Of a stretch of 64,000 bases of DNA, positions 17,006 through 24,888 are shown piece by piece. The position numbers and the translations under genes are program-made. The notes beneath the pieces were generated by a model. The model saw only the letters and a list, made by a program, of their open reading frames with translations. It searched no databases and was not told the DNA's origin. The DNA comes from Streptomyces sp. NBC_01717. Its GTDB lineage: Bacteria; Actinomycetota; Actinomycetes; Streptomycetales; Streptomycetaceae. The stretch covers positions 4,588,001-4,652,000 of the forward strand of contig NZ_CP109178.1 in NCBI RefSeq assembly GCF_036248255.1, given 5' to 3'. How positions within the stretch are numbered: the first letter of the stretch is position 1; each line of letters starts with the position of its first letter.

Positions 17006-18268
17006 TCATTCGGGGCCGGTGCGAAGGAGGGTCGAACCGAGGTACTTGACGGCGAGCAGTGCGACTTCCAGATCGGTGTGGCCTTTCTGGACCGGGTGTC
17101 CCAGGATTTCCTCGGCTTTCCGAATGCGGTACTGCACGGTGTTCTTGTGGAGGATTTGAGCGCCGGCGGTGGCGGTGTAGCTGCAGCCGGTGCCCAGGAA
17201 TATCTGCACGGTCTCCCGAAGCCGTGCGCTGTGCTCGTCATCGACGGCCAACAGACCCAGGACGCCCCACACCCAAACACGCATGTTGTCGATGTTCGTG
17301 GCCATCAAGGCTATGGGAGCGACCGTGGGGAAATCGGTGAACTGCGGGGCCGGGCTGGCCGCTTCCGCGAGTTCCTGCGTGGACAATGCCTGCCGGTGCG
17401 TGGAGCGGAATCCGTCGAGCCCGTAACCCACGCCTCCGGCACACATGCGCACAGAAGGATCGCTGTGCTCGACAGCATTCGACACCTGTTTCCAGGAGAC
17501 GTCGCCCTGCGAGCCGAGCGGCAGCCAGGCCCAGGACGCAATTGCGTCTCGGGGGACGAACAGCGGCCTGGCGGAGCAGCCCAGCTCATGGGCGATCTCG
17601 TCGGTGATCCGGTGGAGTCGAGCAAGGCCATCACCCCCACCCGTCGGTGTGGGCAACCAGGCCACCAGCCCGATGTGATGCTGCTGGAACCGGTAACCAA
17701 GTGCTGGTTCGGCCCAGTTGAGGTCGACGTCCTTCTCGGTGAGGATGTCTCGCACGCGCGCGGCGCGCGCGGCGGTCTGGCTGAGCAGCCAGTGATCACG
17801 TTCCTGTTGGTAGATCACGATGACATGCTGGGTTACACGGTCGATGTAACCGAAGCTCACCCGCAGCATGCGCCGGTTGGTCGCGGTGGCGAGATCCTCG
17901 TCGGTGCCCTGACGCTTGAGTTCGCCCAGAAACCAGTGCAGAAAACGCCAGTGGCCGATCCTGTAGGCCCTGGCCATCGCGCTGAGGGGGACACCTCTCT
18001 GAGCCAGCCTCCTGGCGTACTCAAGAGCGGCTGCAGGCCCCTCGATCTTTTCCAGAGGTATGTCGTTCTCGAAAATGTGCAGCAACGTAGCGACATTTTC
18101 CCCTACGCTCGCCTGCAGGATTTTGACGACGGTTGCGTCGCCCCTGAGTTCCGGGATCTCGGCAAGGACGTACTCCACTATGTCGCGGCTGATCTCCGTG
18201 AGGTGTGACCCTACGTTCTCCGCGACCACGGACAGTTGTTTCGCGGCCTCGGGATTCTCCGCAGCCAT
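17006..18268 (-). CDS. PucR/CdaR-family transcriptional regulator
   Basis: This 420-residue regulator has an N-terminal helical sensory domain of the RsbRD/PucR type (about residues 15-170). A degenerate GGDEF-like middle follows, then a C-terminal PucR helix-turn-helix (about 345-410) with FLGTGCSYTATAGAQILHKN and TVQYRIRKAEEILG. Members activate catabolic or developmental genes in response to unknown ligands. The ATG at 18268 has an AGGA site seven bases upstream. It stands alone, with no obvious target next to it, and the downstream neighbour is the decayed fragment. Confidence 0.85.
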   Translation of the reverse strand: MAAENPEAAKQLSVVAENVGSHLTEISRDIVEYVLAEIPELRGDATVVKILQASVGENVATLLHIFENDIPLEKIEGPAAALEYARRLAQRGVPLSAMARAYRIGHWRFLHWFLGELKRQGTDEDLATATNRRMLRVSFGYIDRVTQHVIVIYQQERDHWLLSQTAARAARVRDILTEKDVDLNWAEPALGYRFQQHHIGLVAWLPTPTGGGDGLARLHRITDEIAHELGCSARPLFVPRDAIASWAWLPLGSQGDVSWKQVSNAVEHSDPSVRMCAGGVGYGLDGFRSTHRQALSTQELAEAASPAPQFTDFPTVAPIALMATNIDNMRVWVWGVLGLLAVDDEHSARLRETVQIFLGTGCSYTATAGAQILHKNTVQYRIRKAEEILGHPVQKGHTDLEVALLAVKYLGSTLLRTGPE

Positions 18269-18534
18269 ACCTCAATCCTACCGAGTGGTTCGTGGCCTAT
18301 CCGCTTCTACGGGACGCAGATAGGCCGAACTCGGGAAGCCCATCCGATAACCGCCGCGGAAGGCCGTATTGCGGGCCCAGTGGTTGTCGCGCGGTCCACG
18401 CCCGGCCTCCGGTCACTGACGGGACCCCGGCGCGCGATCCGAGGGGATCGACTCCTTCCAGCCGTTCTTCGGAAACGCGCGGGTGCCGGATTTCGGGGCG
18501 GTCGTCGATCATGTCCTCATGCCCTCATGCCCTC
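18269..18534. other. Intergenic stretch with short CCTCATG repeats
   Basis: No gene is visible. Just before the DUF6221 remnant, three near-copies of the octamer CCTCATGC run from about 18513 to 18537. Confidence 0.5.
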
Positions 18535-18615
18535 ATGAGCAATGAGTCGGTGGGCTTCCTACGCGCCCGACTGGACGAGGAAGCCGCCTTGGCTCGCCGC
18601 TGCGACGGGTCAGGC
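18535..18615 (+). pseudogene. DUF6221 N-terminal remnant
   Basis: An ATG at 18535 opens a frame beginning MSNESVGFLRARLDEE. This is the characteristic start of the small Streptomyces DUF6221 proteins (xFLRARLDEEExxA). After about 27 residues the frame runs into the antisense of the acyltransferase 3' end and loses all similarity. DUF6221 genes are common in mobile or accessory DNA. This supports local rearrangement at the acyltransferase boundary. Confidence 0.5.
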
Positions 18616-19800
18616 CGCGCGCCCGAAGGAGCGCAGCCGGGTGAAGGAGGACTCCAGTCCCCGCTTCAGCAGCCGCGCCGTCGGCCGTTCCACGAGGCGA
18701 TGGACCAGCCAGCTCAGGACCAGGAAGCCGGCGATGACGAGGGCGACCAGCAGCCGGGCGTCCATGGCGTCGTGCAGGCGGCTGATCAGTGTCGTGCCGA
18801 TGGCGTAGTGCATCAGGTAGAGCGGGTAGGTCAGGCAGCCCGCGGTGACCAGCCACCTCCAGCGGATGTGATCGGTGAAGCCGAGCGCGACGGCGACCAT
18901 GACGAGCAGGAACACCGTGAAGATCAGCACGGATCCGCGCCAGCTGGAGACCCCTTCGTGCGCGACCCGCAGCCCCAGCTCCCGCTGGCCCATGAGCAAC
19001 GCCATGGCGAGGATGCCCCATAGCAGCAGGTCCTGGCCGAAGCGGTGCATGAGGTAGAGGGCCAGACCCGCGATGAAGTACCAGGCACCGCTCGGGTCGG
19101 CCGCCAGCACCAGCAGCGGGAACTTGGACACGGGGGCGAGCATGGCGGCCGCGCCCCACACGCAGCAGAACACGACGACCCTGCGGTAGGTCAGCCCCAT
19201 GGCGACCATGACCATGAAGAGCAGGTAGAACCGCAGCTCCGACCAGAGGGTCCAGTAGACGCCGTCGACGTTCGGCACGCCGGAGCCCGACTGCAACATC
19301 GTGAAGTTGAGCAGGATGTCCCGCCCCTGCGGCCGCCCCCACACGCCCGGCAGGGCGACCAGGACGGCCACGGTGAGGGCGACGGCGACCCAGTACGCCG
19401 GGTAGAGGCGAATCACCCGGGAGACGAAGAAGTCCTTCGGAGTGCGGCCCCAGCACGACATGCAGATCACGAAGCCGCTGATCACGAAGAAGATTTCCAC
19501 GCCGATCCAGCCGAAGGACGCGAAGCGGAACACCGTGGGCATGATCTCGGACACCGGCCGGCCCCAGAACGCGTTGCCCGGCTGGTTGACGCGGGAGGTA
19601 CCCGCGTAGTGGTGCAGGGCCACCATGAGGGCGGCGACCAGGCGTATGCCGTCGATGACGTACAGCCGGGGTCGTGCCCGCCCGGCCATGACAACCTTCC
19701 GCGCCGGGCGCCTCCGCGGCGGTGGCTCGGCGACCGCGACGCCGCCACCTTCGAGCGAATCGACGGCCGGGGGAAGCGGTTGCTGATACCTGCCCTGCAT
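18610..19800 (-). CDS. Acyltransferase 3 family membrane protein
   Basis: This 396-residue integral membrane O-acyltransferase is of the OafA/YrhL type. After a disordered N-terminus (1-45) it has about ten helices. The family motifs are IDGIRLVAALMVALHHY (catalytic His near residue 65), FFVISGFVICMS and RVIRLYPAYWV. Such enzymes O-acylate polysaccharides, cell-wall glycans or secondary metabolites. The frame could start at GTG 19803 or ATG 19800; neither has a strong ribosome site. It has no operon partner, so its substrate cannot be inferred. Confidence 0.85.
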   Translation of the reverse strand: MQGRYQQPLPPAVDSLEGGGVAVAEPPPRRRPARKVVMAGRARPRLYVIDGIRLVAALMVALHHYAGTSRVNQPGNAFWGRPVSEIMPTVFRFASFGWIGVEIFFVISGFVICMSCWGRTPKDFFVSRVIRLYPAYWVAVALTVAVLVALPGVWGRPQGRDILLNFTMLQSGSGVPNVDGVYWTLWSELRFYLLFMVMVAMGLTYRRVVVFCCVWGAAAMLAPVSKFPLLVLAADPSGAWYFIAGLALYLMHRFGQDLLLWGILAMALLMGQRELGLRVAHEGVSSWRGSVLIFTVFLLVMVAVALGFTDHIRWRWLVTAGCLTYPLYLMHYAIGTTLISRLHDAMDARLLVALVIAGFLVLSWLVHRLVERPTARLLKRGLESSFTRLRSFGRAA

Positions 19801-20650
19801 CACATCTACGCCATCCTGACAAGTGGAACCGACGGAACCCTGGCCCCACGGGCCACAGGCACCTCACGGTACGTCCCTGAAAACCCACCCAATCCGGATA
19901 GGCAGCGGCGATTCGGACACGCGAGAGTCGACCTTCGGGAGACTCTCGCGGATACGTCACGCCACGTTCTCCGCCACTTCACCCACCGAGCATGCGACCC
20001 TCGCGGATTTCTGGTCCTCCGCTGCTTCACGTCGAGCCCGTACGAGCCGGTCGGGGCCGGCCGTCACCACCTCGCGCTGCCGCTCGAGGTCCGACTCCGC
20101 GGGCCCTGGCATGAAGCTGTCCTGCGTCGTGCAGCATGTTGACACCGAAGCCTCTGTTTCGGACGCCGTGCCGCTGGCATCGTTTTCCCCGCAAGCACGG
20201 TCCGGTGAATTCGGGGGAATCAATGACCGCCGATGCCAGGCGCACTTCGCAACGCGTCATCCACTGCGCCGAGCCGTCCTTCTCGGCCGAAATTCCCTCG
20301 TTCGCCGGCAGTTCGTTCACCCGGCGCACGATCCGGTGAACGGGTGGCAGTGATCCGGACCGTAAAGAGAGAACAGGGGAGAACATGAAGAAGGCAATCC
20401 CCGCTGCCGGTATCGCACTCGGTGGTGCGGCTTCCCGCTCGGCATCCTGGTACCACGGCTGCGCCCATGGGCCGCCGTCGCGTCCATCCATCGAGCGGTC
20501 CCTGCGTGAACGGCTGCGGCGGCCGGAAAAGGACGCCTGCGATACGACCGCCCGGGGAGCGATGGAAAATACTGGTCGATCGTCAGGCCGGTTGTCTGCG
20601 AGCGCATTTCAGATCGAACCCATGGCAATACGCGAACGGTGGAGTCAACT
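19801..20650. other. 850-base stretch without a convincing gene
   Basis: Two weak plus-strand candidates exist. An ATG at 20223 preceded by GGGGGA opens 38 codons. An ATG at 20385 preceded by GGGGAGA begins MKKAIPAAGIALGGAA, which resembles a signal peptide, but the frame soon degenerates into Arg/Ser-rich shadow sequence. The second may be the head of a broken secreted-protein gene. Nothing else is recognised. Confidence 0.4.
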
Positions 20651-21148
20651 GTGGCAATGGTCGGGCTGTTCTGGGTCTCCGAGGATGCGGTCCACGTCGG
20701 TGCACCACCTGGTGAGTCGGCCCCCGGTGTCCGGTTGGCCGCCGCGGGCCTCGATGCGGTCGGACCCGGGTCCGGCACCTGGAAGTGGGCCGAACTCAGC
20801 TCGGTGACCGTCGTCGGTGCGCCGGTGAGAGCGACTCCCGGCCGGCAGCTGTCGATGACGCTGGACGTGGTGCTCGGGGCCATGGGGCTGGGCGGACCGG
20901 AGGGCCCGGCCGAGATGACCGTACGTGTCCAAGCATCCGACGGTGTGGCCGAGTTGCTCGTGCACTCGGCCGCCGCCGGCGCGTACACCCCTCGTGAGAT
21001 CGAACTGTCCCATCAGGTACTGCACCGCTTCGTCGCCGGGACCCTCAGTCCCGCGGTTCTCAGCGCATGGGGGCGTGCGCACGGTACGGGGAAGACTCCG
21101 CGCCCCACCGAACGCGAGACTCTTCTCCAGCAATGGGCGCAGTCCTGA
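20651..21148 (+). CDS. Hypothetical protein linked to a serine hydrolase
   Basis: This 165-residue protein begins with beta-rich sequence (VGLFWVSEDAVHVGAPPG) and a WKWAELSSVTVVG segment that resembles PH-like domains, followed by a helical tail. I do not know the family. The GTG at 20651 is chosen because GGTGGAG lies six bases upstream. Its stop codon overlaps the start of the serine-hydrolase gene by one base. The pair is therefore translationally coupled and the two products probably work together. Confidence 0.6.
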   Translation: MAMVGLFWVSEDAVHVGAPPGESAPGVRLAAAGLDAVGPGSGTWKWAELSSVTVVGAPVRATPGRQLSMTLDVVLGAMGLGGPEGPAEMTVRVQASDGVAELLVHSAAAGAYTPREIELSHQVLHRFVAGTLSPAVLSAWGRAHGTGKTPRPTERETLLQQWAQS

Positions 21149-22020
21149 TGGCGGGCCTGTCGCTGCGGCCCGTTCCGGTCTGCGTGCTCAGGAACTCGGC
21201 TCCGCCGCTGGCCAGGCACGGGCACGATCCGGCCGCCTTCGTCGAGATCGGGTCCCTGACCAAGGTTCTCACCGGCACCGTACTGGTACGGATGGTCCGG
21301 GCGGGCCTGCTCGGCCTCGACGACGCGGTGGAGCAATGGCTCCCGATGCAGCCCGGATCGGGCATCACGCTACGGAACCTGGCAGACCACACCTCGGGCC
21401 TGCCACGGCTGCCACCGGGCCTGACCGGCCCCGATCCCTACGCGGCCTTCGACGAGGACGCGCTGCGGGCCCTCCTGGGCCGAATCGGGGAGGTCACCGT
21501 GAGGCAACCGGGTCAGGAGGCCGAGTACTCCAACCTCGGCTACGCCGTGCTCGGTGCGGCCCTCGTGTCCGCGGCCGGGCGTCCGTACGAGGAATTGGTC
21601 CGTGAGCACGTGCTCACGCCGCTGGGGGTGGACGAGGTGACCGCGCATCCGCCCGCCGATCGACTGCTTGGTGCGCGGAGCCTGTTCGGCAGAGAACGCG
21701 ACCGGTGGACATTGGACGGGCCGATGCTGTCCGCAGGGGGGCTGTGGGCCACGCCTCGCGCGCTCGCCACCGTGGTCACCGGACTGCTGCTCGAGCGCGC
21801 GCTGGGCGAACCGGCACCGTCCTGGCAGTCGGCGGGGCCACTGTTGTGGCACAACGGGGCGACCCGCGATGCCTCGGCCTTCACCGGGGTGATCCCCCGG
21901 ACGGGGAACTGGGTGCTGGTGCACCGGCTCGGCGGATCGCCCGACCGCACCGACAAGATCGGACTCGGCCTGCTCGCCGCCGGGAACACGGCGGGACAGA
22001 ACGAAGGCGAACGCGCATGA
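21148..22020 (+). CDS. Serine hydrolase, beta-lactamase/PBP-like
   Basis: This 290-residue enzyme of the class C beta-lactamase and DD-peptidase superfamily has SLTK (SxxK catalytic Ser and Lys) within FVEIGSLTKVLTG, YSN (YxN) within YSNLGYAVLG, and HNG (HxG) within LLWHNGATRDASAF. It has no signal peptide, so a cytoplasmic esterase or peptidase role is likely. The ATG at 21148 overlaps the previous stop; an in-frame ATG at 21133 is possible. It overlaps the truncated oxidoreductase gene by four bases (ATGA), marking a three-gene operon whose last member is broken. Confidence 0.85.
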   Translation: MAGLSLRPVPVCVLRNSAPPLARHGHDPAAFVEIGSLTKVLTGTVLVRMVRAGLLGLDDAVEQWLPMQPGSGITLRNLADHTSGLPRLPPGLTGPDPYAAFDEDALRALLGRIGEVTVRQPGQEAEYSNLGYAVLGAALVSAAGRPYEELVREHVLTPLGVDEVTAHPPADRLLGARSLFGRERDRWTLDGPMLSAGGLWATPRALATVVTGLLLERALGEPAPSWQSAGPLLWHNGATRDASAFTGVIPRTGNWVLVHRLGGSPDRTDKIGLGLLAAGNTAGQNEGERA

Positions 22021-22322
22021 CCGGCATCGACGCCGCGGTCGTCGGCACCGGCCCCAACGGACTCGCGGCCGCCGTCACGCCGGCACGCGCAGGCCTGAGG
22101 GTGGAACTGTACGAGCGCGCCGACGACATCGGCGGCAGGCTGCGCAGCAAGGCGCTGTTCGACGAGGACGTCATGCACGACATGTGCGCCGCAGTGCATC
22201 CGATGGCCATGGCCTCGCGATTCTTCCGCGAGTTCGACCTCGGCGCGCGCGGCGTCGAATCGCGAGGCGGCCGGCCAAGGTCGGCTGAGGTCGCTGCGGC
22301 TGAAACACTCCGTTCACGGTGA
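22017..22322 (+). pseudogene. Truncated FAD-dependent oxidoreductase (phytoene-desaturase-like)
   Basis: Only 101 residues remain of an enzyme that is normally about 500. The N-terminal FAD-binding Rossmann motif VVGTGPNGLAAAV and the following YERADDIGGRLRS and HDMCAAVHPMAMAS segments are intact. They match the carotenoid-desaturase-like NAD(P)/FAD oxidoreductases. After about residue 77 the sequence becomes unrelated and stops. The gene starts inside the hydrolase stop (ATGA). The truncation point lies just before the duplicated cold-shock block, so insertion or recombination of that block may have removed the rest. Confidence 0.8.
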
Positions 22323-22361
22323 ACCAATATGTGTGTTCGCGAAGTGAGAAATCAGAACAAG

Positions 22362-22605
22362 GCGCAATGAGGGTATCTCATACAACAGGCCGAGCGAAAT
22401 CATTCACCACGCAGAGCCGATCCCACCGTGCTACTGTCGATGTCAGTTGCAGTTGTGGTTCCCAAAAACTTCAAGTGCCTCCACCGGCCCTTCTGCCGTT
22501 GAGAGCGCTTTTGTATTTCCGGTCATTTTCCGGGCGGGGCAATCATCGCGCGACGCGGAGTCCGCACAGTGCGGACTCCGGGCACTGCCCCGAAGGAGAT
22601 TCGAC
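22362..22605 (+). promoter_or_regulatory. Conserved promoter and 5' leader of cold-shock gene, copy A
   Basis: This region aligns over nearly its whole length with the region upstream of the second cold-shock gene (44503-44760, minus strand). Identical blocks include CAGTTGCAGTTGTGGTTCCC, GCTTTTGTATTTCCGG, AATCATCGCG and TCCGCACAGTGCGG. A -10-like TACTGT near 22430 would give a leader of about 165 bases. GGAGTCCGCAC (22557-22567) and GTGCGGACTCC (22569-22579) form an extended palindrome just before the ribosome site. Long structured leaders are typical of cold-shock mRNAs. Confidence 0.7.
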
Positions 22606-22809
22606 ATGGCATCTGGCACCGTGAAGTGGTTCAACGCAGAAAAGGGCTTCGGCTTCATCGAGCAGGACGGTGGCGGCGCTGACGTGTTCGCCCACTACTC
22701 GAACATCGCCGCCCAGGGCTTCCGCGAGCTGCAGGAAGGCCAGAAGGTGAACTTCGACATCGCGCAGGGCCAGAAGGGCCCGACGGCCGAGAACATCGTT
22801 CCCGCCTGA
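22606..22809 (+). CDS. Cold-shock protein, copy A
   Basis: This 67-residue CspA-type single-stranded nucleic-acid binding protein has an OB fold with RNP1 KGFGFIE and RNP2 VFAHYS, and the usual start [18 protein letters not shown]. It acts as an RNA chaperone during cold shock or growth transitions. AAGGAG lies upstream of the ATG. It is about 93% identical by eye to the copy at 44299-44502, differing at a few positions such as AAQGF versus AASGF and DIAQ versus DVTQ. It heads the decayed copy of a csp-helicase-SCO5918 module. Confidence 0.97.
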   Translation: MASGTVKWFNAEKGFGFIEQDGGGADVFAHYSNIAAQGFRELQEGQKVNFDIAQGQKGPTAENIVPA

Positions 22810-22828
22810 CGCTGACGCGTAGTACGAG

Positions 22829-22860
22829 CCGGGTCCCGCACCTTGGGGTGCGGGACCCGG
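22829..22860 (+). terminator. Terminator after cold-shock gene A
   Basis: A perfect 14-bp stem (22829-22842 with 22847-22860) closes a TTGG loop, 20 bases after the stop codon. It is followed by TTCGTTTCATTT. The same arrangement follows the other csp copy. Confidence 0.85.
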
Positions 22861-23169
22861 TTCGTTTCATTTGAGGGTGCAGCCCTCCCCCGCAGCCCCC
22901 GGCACCACCAGCGGCAAGCATCGCGGAATCGCCGCCTCATCGCATGGGGCGCCCCATCCGGCTCCACCAGACGAATATTCCGTATGAGATTCCACTCCGG
23001 AAATTCGATCCTGACGCCCGAGACTCTGCACGCATTTCGGCGACTGACGCTGTTTCTGCTGCCACTCTGATCAACTTCGCTTTTCACTTCGGCCCGTTCT
23101 CGCGATTCACCGTGCTGCTCATCTGCTGCGGGAATTCCTTGATACGCGCCGCATCGAGGAAGGTTCCGC
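22861..23169 (+). promoter_or_regulatory. Intergenic region and hairpin before the helicase remnant
   Basis: No gene is present. From about 23080 to the remnant start the sequence aligns with the region upstream of the intact helicase, including CGGCCCGTTCT and GATACGCGCC. TTCCTTGAT (23135-23143) pairs with ATCGAGGAA (23153-23161), with one G-U pair. The right arm contains part of the GAGGAAGG ribosome site, as in the intact copy. Confidence 0.6.
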
Positions 23170-23441
23170 ATGAACCTCACACGCACGAACAACCGCTTCT
23201 CCCGCACCCGTACGGGTGGCGGCTGCGCCGATGGCTCCGGTGGCGGCGACCGGGGCAGGCGCTTCGGCTCGTCGGCCGCATCACCGGCGCGCAGGCTCCC
23301 TCGGGAGTCCCGGTCGTCATCACGGCACCGGTGACCGAGCGCCCCGAGCGCAGCGGTGCCTCACGCCCTCGGCGCGGCCGCCCCTCGCAGGCGCCGCGCC
23401 GTACCGCCCAACGGCACTCCGCCTTCGACGCGGCAACCTAA
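23170..23441 (+). pseudogene. DEAD-box helicase remnant with internal deletion
   Basis: The ATG at 23170 encodes MNLTRTNNRFSRTRTGG, which matches the N-terminus of the intact helicase at 42461-44023. After about 35 residues the frame shifts. The sequence then resumes as the extreme C-terminus, RITGAQAPSGVPVVITAPV followed by a Ser/Arg/Pro-rich tail. The whole core between them (Walker A, DEAD, SAT and HRxGR motifs, more than 400 residues) is missing. This is a collapsed paralogue, not an independent gene. Confidence 0.85.
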
Positions 23442-23618
23442 GGGCTGTCCCGTAGAAACCTCGCGATCAGGACGCTGGTCCTCGCAGAAGACACCTTTTG
23501 ACGGTGGGTCAAATGCATCCCCGCCCGGCGAGCACCACCCCAGGAACAGCACGGTGGTCTCCTGCCGAACCGCAGCACCCCGCCCGGACCGTTCCCCCTC
23601 CACTCCCTGTGAGGCATC

Positions 23619-23927
23619 ATGCGCTGTGTCATCGCCCGCTTCCCGTTCGAGCTGACCAAGAGCGGCGTGCTGGAATCGATGAAGGCCGTCAAGCCCGAGC
23701 CGATCACCGGCGACTCCGTGACCATCGGTCGCCGTCAGTACCCCGCCAAGCAAGTGGGTGAGGTCATCACCCGCCAGGACCGCCGTGATTTCAGTGCCGG
23801 TGAGGTCGTCCGGGCCATGGCCCACCTCGGATTCACCTGCCGCACCCTGCCCAAGGCCGCACCCGCCCGCGTCCTCAGCCCGTTCCAGCAGGCTTCCGCG
23901 ATGCTCGGCACGCCTTTGTCCGTCTGA
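23619..23927 (+). CDS. SCO5918-family protein, copy A
   Basis: This 102-residue protein of unknown function begins MRCVIARFPFELTKSGVLES. It is closely related to the copy at 42099-42407: the segments PEPITGDSVTIGRR, QVGEVITRQDRRDF and LGFTCRT are nearly identical. The fold is not known to me; the conserved YPxKQVGEVITRQDRRDF core is the best signature. In both copies the gene lies downstream of the cold-shock protein and helicase genes, so a role in the same cold or RNA response is inferred. A CACTCCCTGTGAGG leader without a strong ribosome site precedes the ATG. Confidence 0.85.
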   Translation: MRCVIARFPFELTKSGVLESMKAVKPEPITGDSVTIGRRQYPAKQVGEVITRQDRRDFSAGEVVRAMAHLGFTCRTLPKAAPARVLSPFQQASAMLGTPLSV

Positions 23928-23960
23928 CCGACGGGCAGGCGCAAGCCGACGTCTGAACAG

Positions 23961-24000
23961 CGAGGAGGCCCGGTCGGCGCGCGCCGACCGGGCCTCCTCG
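23961..24000. terminator. 40-bp perfect palindrome, bidirectional terminator
   Basis: CGAGGAGGCCCGGTCGGCGC (23961-23980) is followed immediately by its exact reverse complement (23981-24000). It lies between convergent genes ending at 23927 and 24031. The folded RNA would be an 18-bp stem with a GCGC loop. Its symmetry suits termination from both sides. Confidence 0.8.
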
Positions 24001-24030
24001 CGTGTCGTGCGATTCCCGTCCTGGCGGGGC

Positions 24031-24384
24031 TCAGTGATAGCTGAAGTCGCCCACGGTCCAGGCGCTGACGTCCTCGATCGAGACCCGGTACATCCCGCCT
24101 GTCTCCGGGATCCCCACAGCCCCCTGCAGAATCCGTGCGACGTGGAAGTGCAGATGCGTGGGCGGCCCGTCCTTCCGGGTGGAGGCGGTGAAGGTGCCGG
24201 CGAACTCGCCCAGGTGGGCCGAATCCGTCAGGACCTCCGACACCCGCTGTCGCCAGACGGCTTCGGGAGCCAGCCGACCGGTGATGACAGTGCCACCGGT
24301 GACCACGGTCAGGGACATCTGATTGCTTTGCCCGGTCTCCACCAAGGCGGCGACGTCAACGAGCAATTCGTCAGGCTTCGACAT
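24031..24384 (-). CDS. Small protein resembling gas-vesicle accessory protein GvpU
   Basis: This 117-residue protein contains MSLTVVTGGTVITGRLAPE, THLHFHVARILQG and a C-terminal DVSAWTVGDFSYH. The arrangement resembles proteins annotated as gas-vesicle accessory protein GvpU in Streptomyces. No other gvp gene is present in the window, so a role in gas vesicles is doubtful. The ATG at 24384 is the only good start. It converges on the SCO5918-family gene across a strong terminator. Confidence 0.6.
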   Translation of the reverse strand: MSKPDELLVDVAALVETGQSNQMSLTVVTGGTVITGRLAPEAVWRQRVSEVLTDSAHLGEFAGTFTASTRKDGPPTHLHFHVARILQGAVGIPETGGMYRVSIEDVSAWTVGDFSYH

Positions 24385-24888
24385 GAGAGCCGATTCTATT
24401 CACCGGGACCGTCCGGCGAGCTTCGGCAGTGGGGCCATCGGCTGAACGCCGAAGACCGCCGCGCCGCGGCAGACACGGACGAGAGCTCCGGCTGAGCCCG
24501 TCAGCGCTCGGAGCCGACGACCTGCGGACGCGAGTGTGCGCACACCCGGAGAGCGAGAGCGGCACCCACGTCTCCTCCAGCCGCTGATCGCCGGCGGGGC
24601 AATTCCCGAGTCCGGAGGGCGAGTTCGATTCCCTTCACCCGCTCCACGCAAATGTCCCGGTCCGGTGGCCCGGGGCCGGTGAAGTCCAGCCGCTCATCCC
24701 GGTATTCGTGACGACATGTCCGGGAGCAGGACGCATCACCGCCAGCAGATCTTTGCAGCAGCGTCACAAGGGCTGCGCATCACCTTCGGCGCGTGCCAGT
24801 AGCGTTACTGCCCGCTCGATCCCGCGTGCGAACTCGAGACAGGTCGCCGGCGTCCCTGGCGGCGCAGCCATCACAGAAAAGATCGCAG
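24385..24888. other. Intergenic region containing a tRNA-like fragment
   Basis: Apart from the tRNA-Gly-like remnant described separately, I see no gene, terminator or repeat. Reading frames here are Arg-rich shadows. Confidence 0.4.
24619..24645 (+). tRNA. tRNA-Gly-like 3' fragment
   Basis: GAGTTCGATTCCCTTCACCC (24621-24640) followed by GCTCCA resembles the T-loop, acceptor strand and CCA-adjacent end of a Streptomyces tRNA-Gly, where the usual form is GGTTCGATTCCCGTCACCCG followed by CTCCA. The T-stem is degenerate and no 5' half is present, so it is not a working tRNA. It is probably an attachment-site scar from an integrative element. Confidence 0.45.

Noticed and set aside
23442-23460. 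GGGCTGTCCCGTAG as an insertion-sequence end, with a similar GGGCTGTGCCGTAA at 16937
   Set aside because: There is no transposase or matching inverted repeat at either place, and the similarity is short.
1601-24645. The two tRNA fragments as attL and attR of one 23-kb island
   Set aside because: They derive from different tRNAs and share no identical core, and no integrase lies between them.
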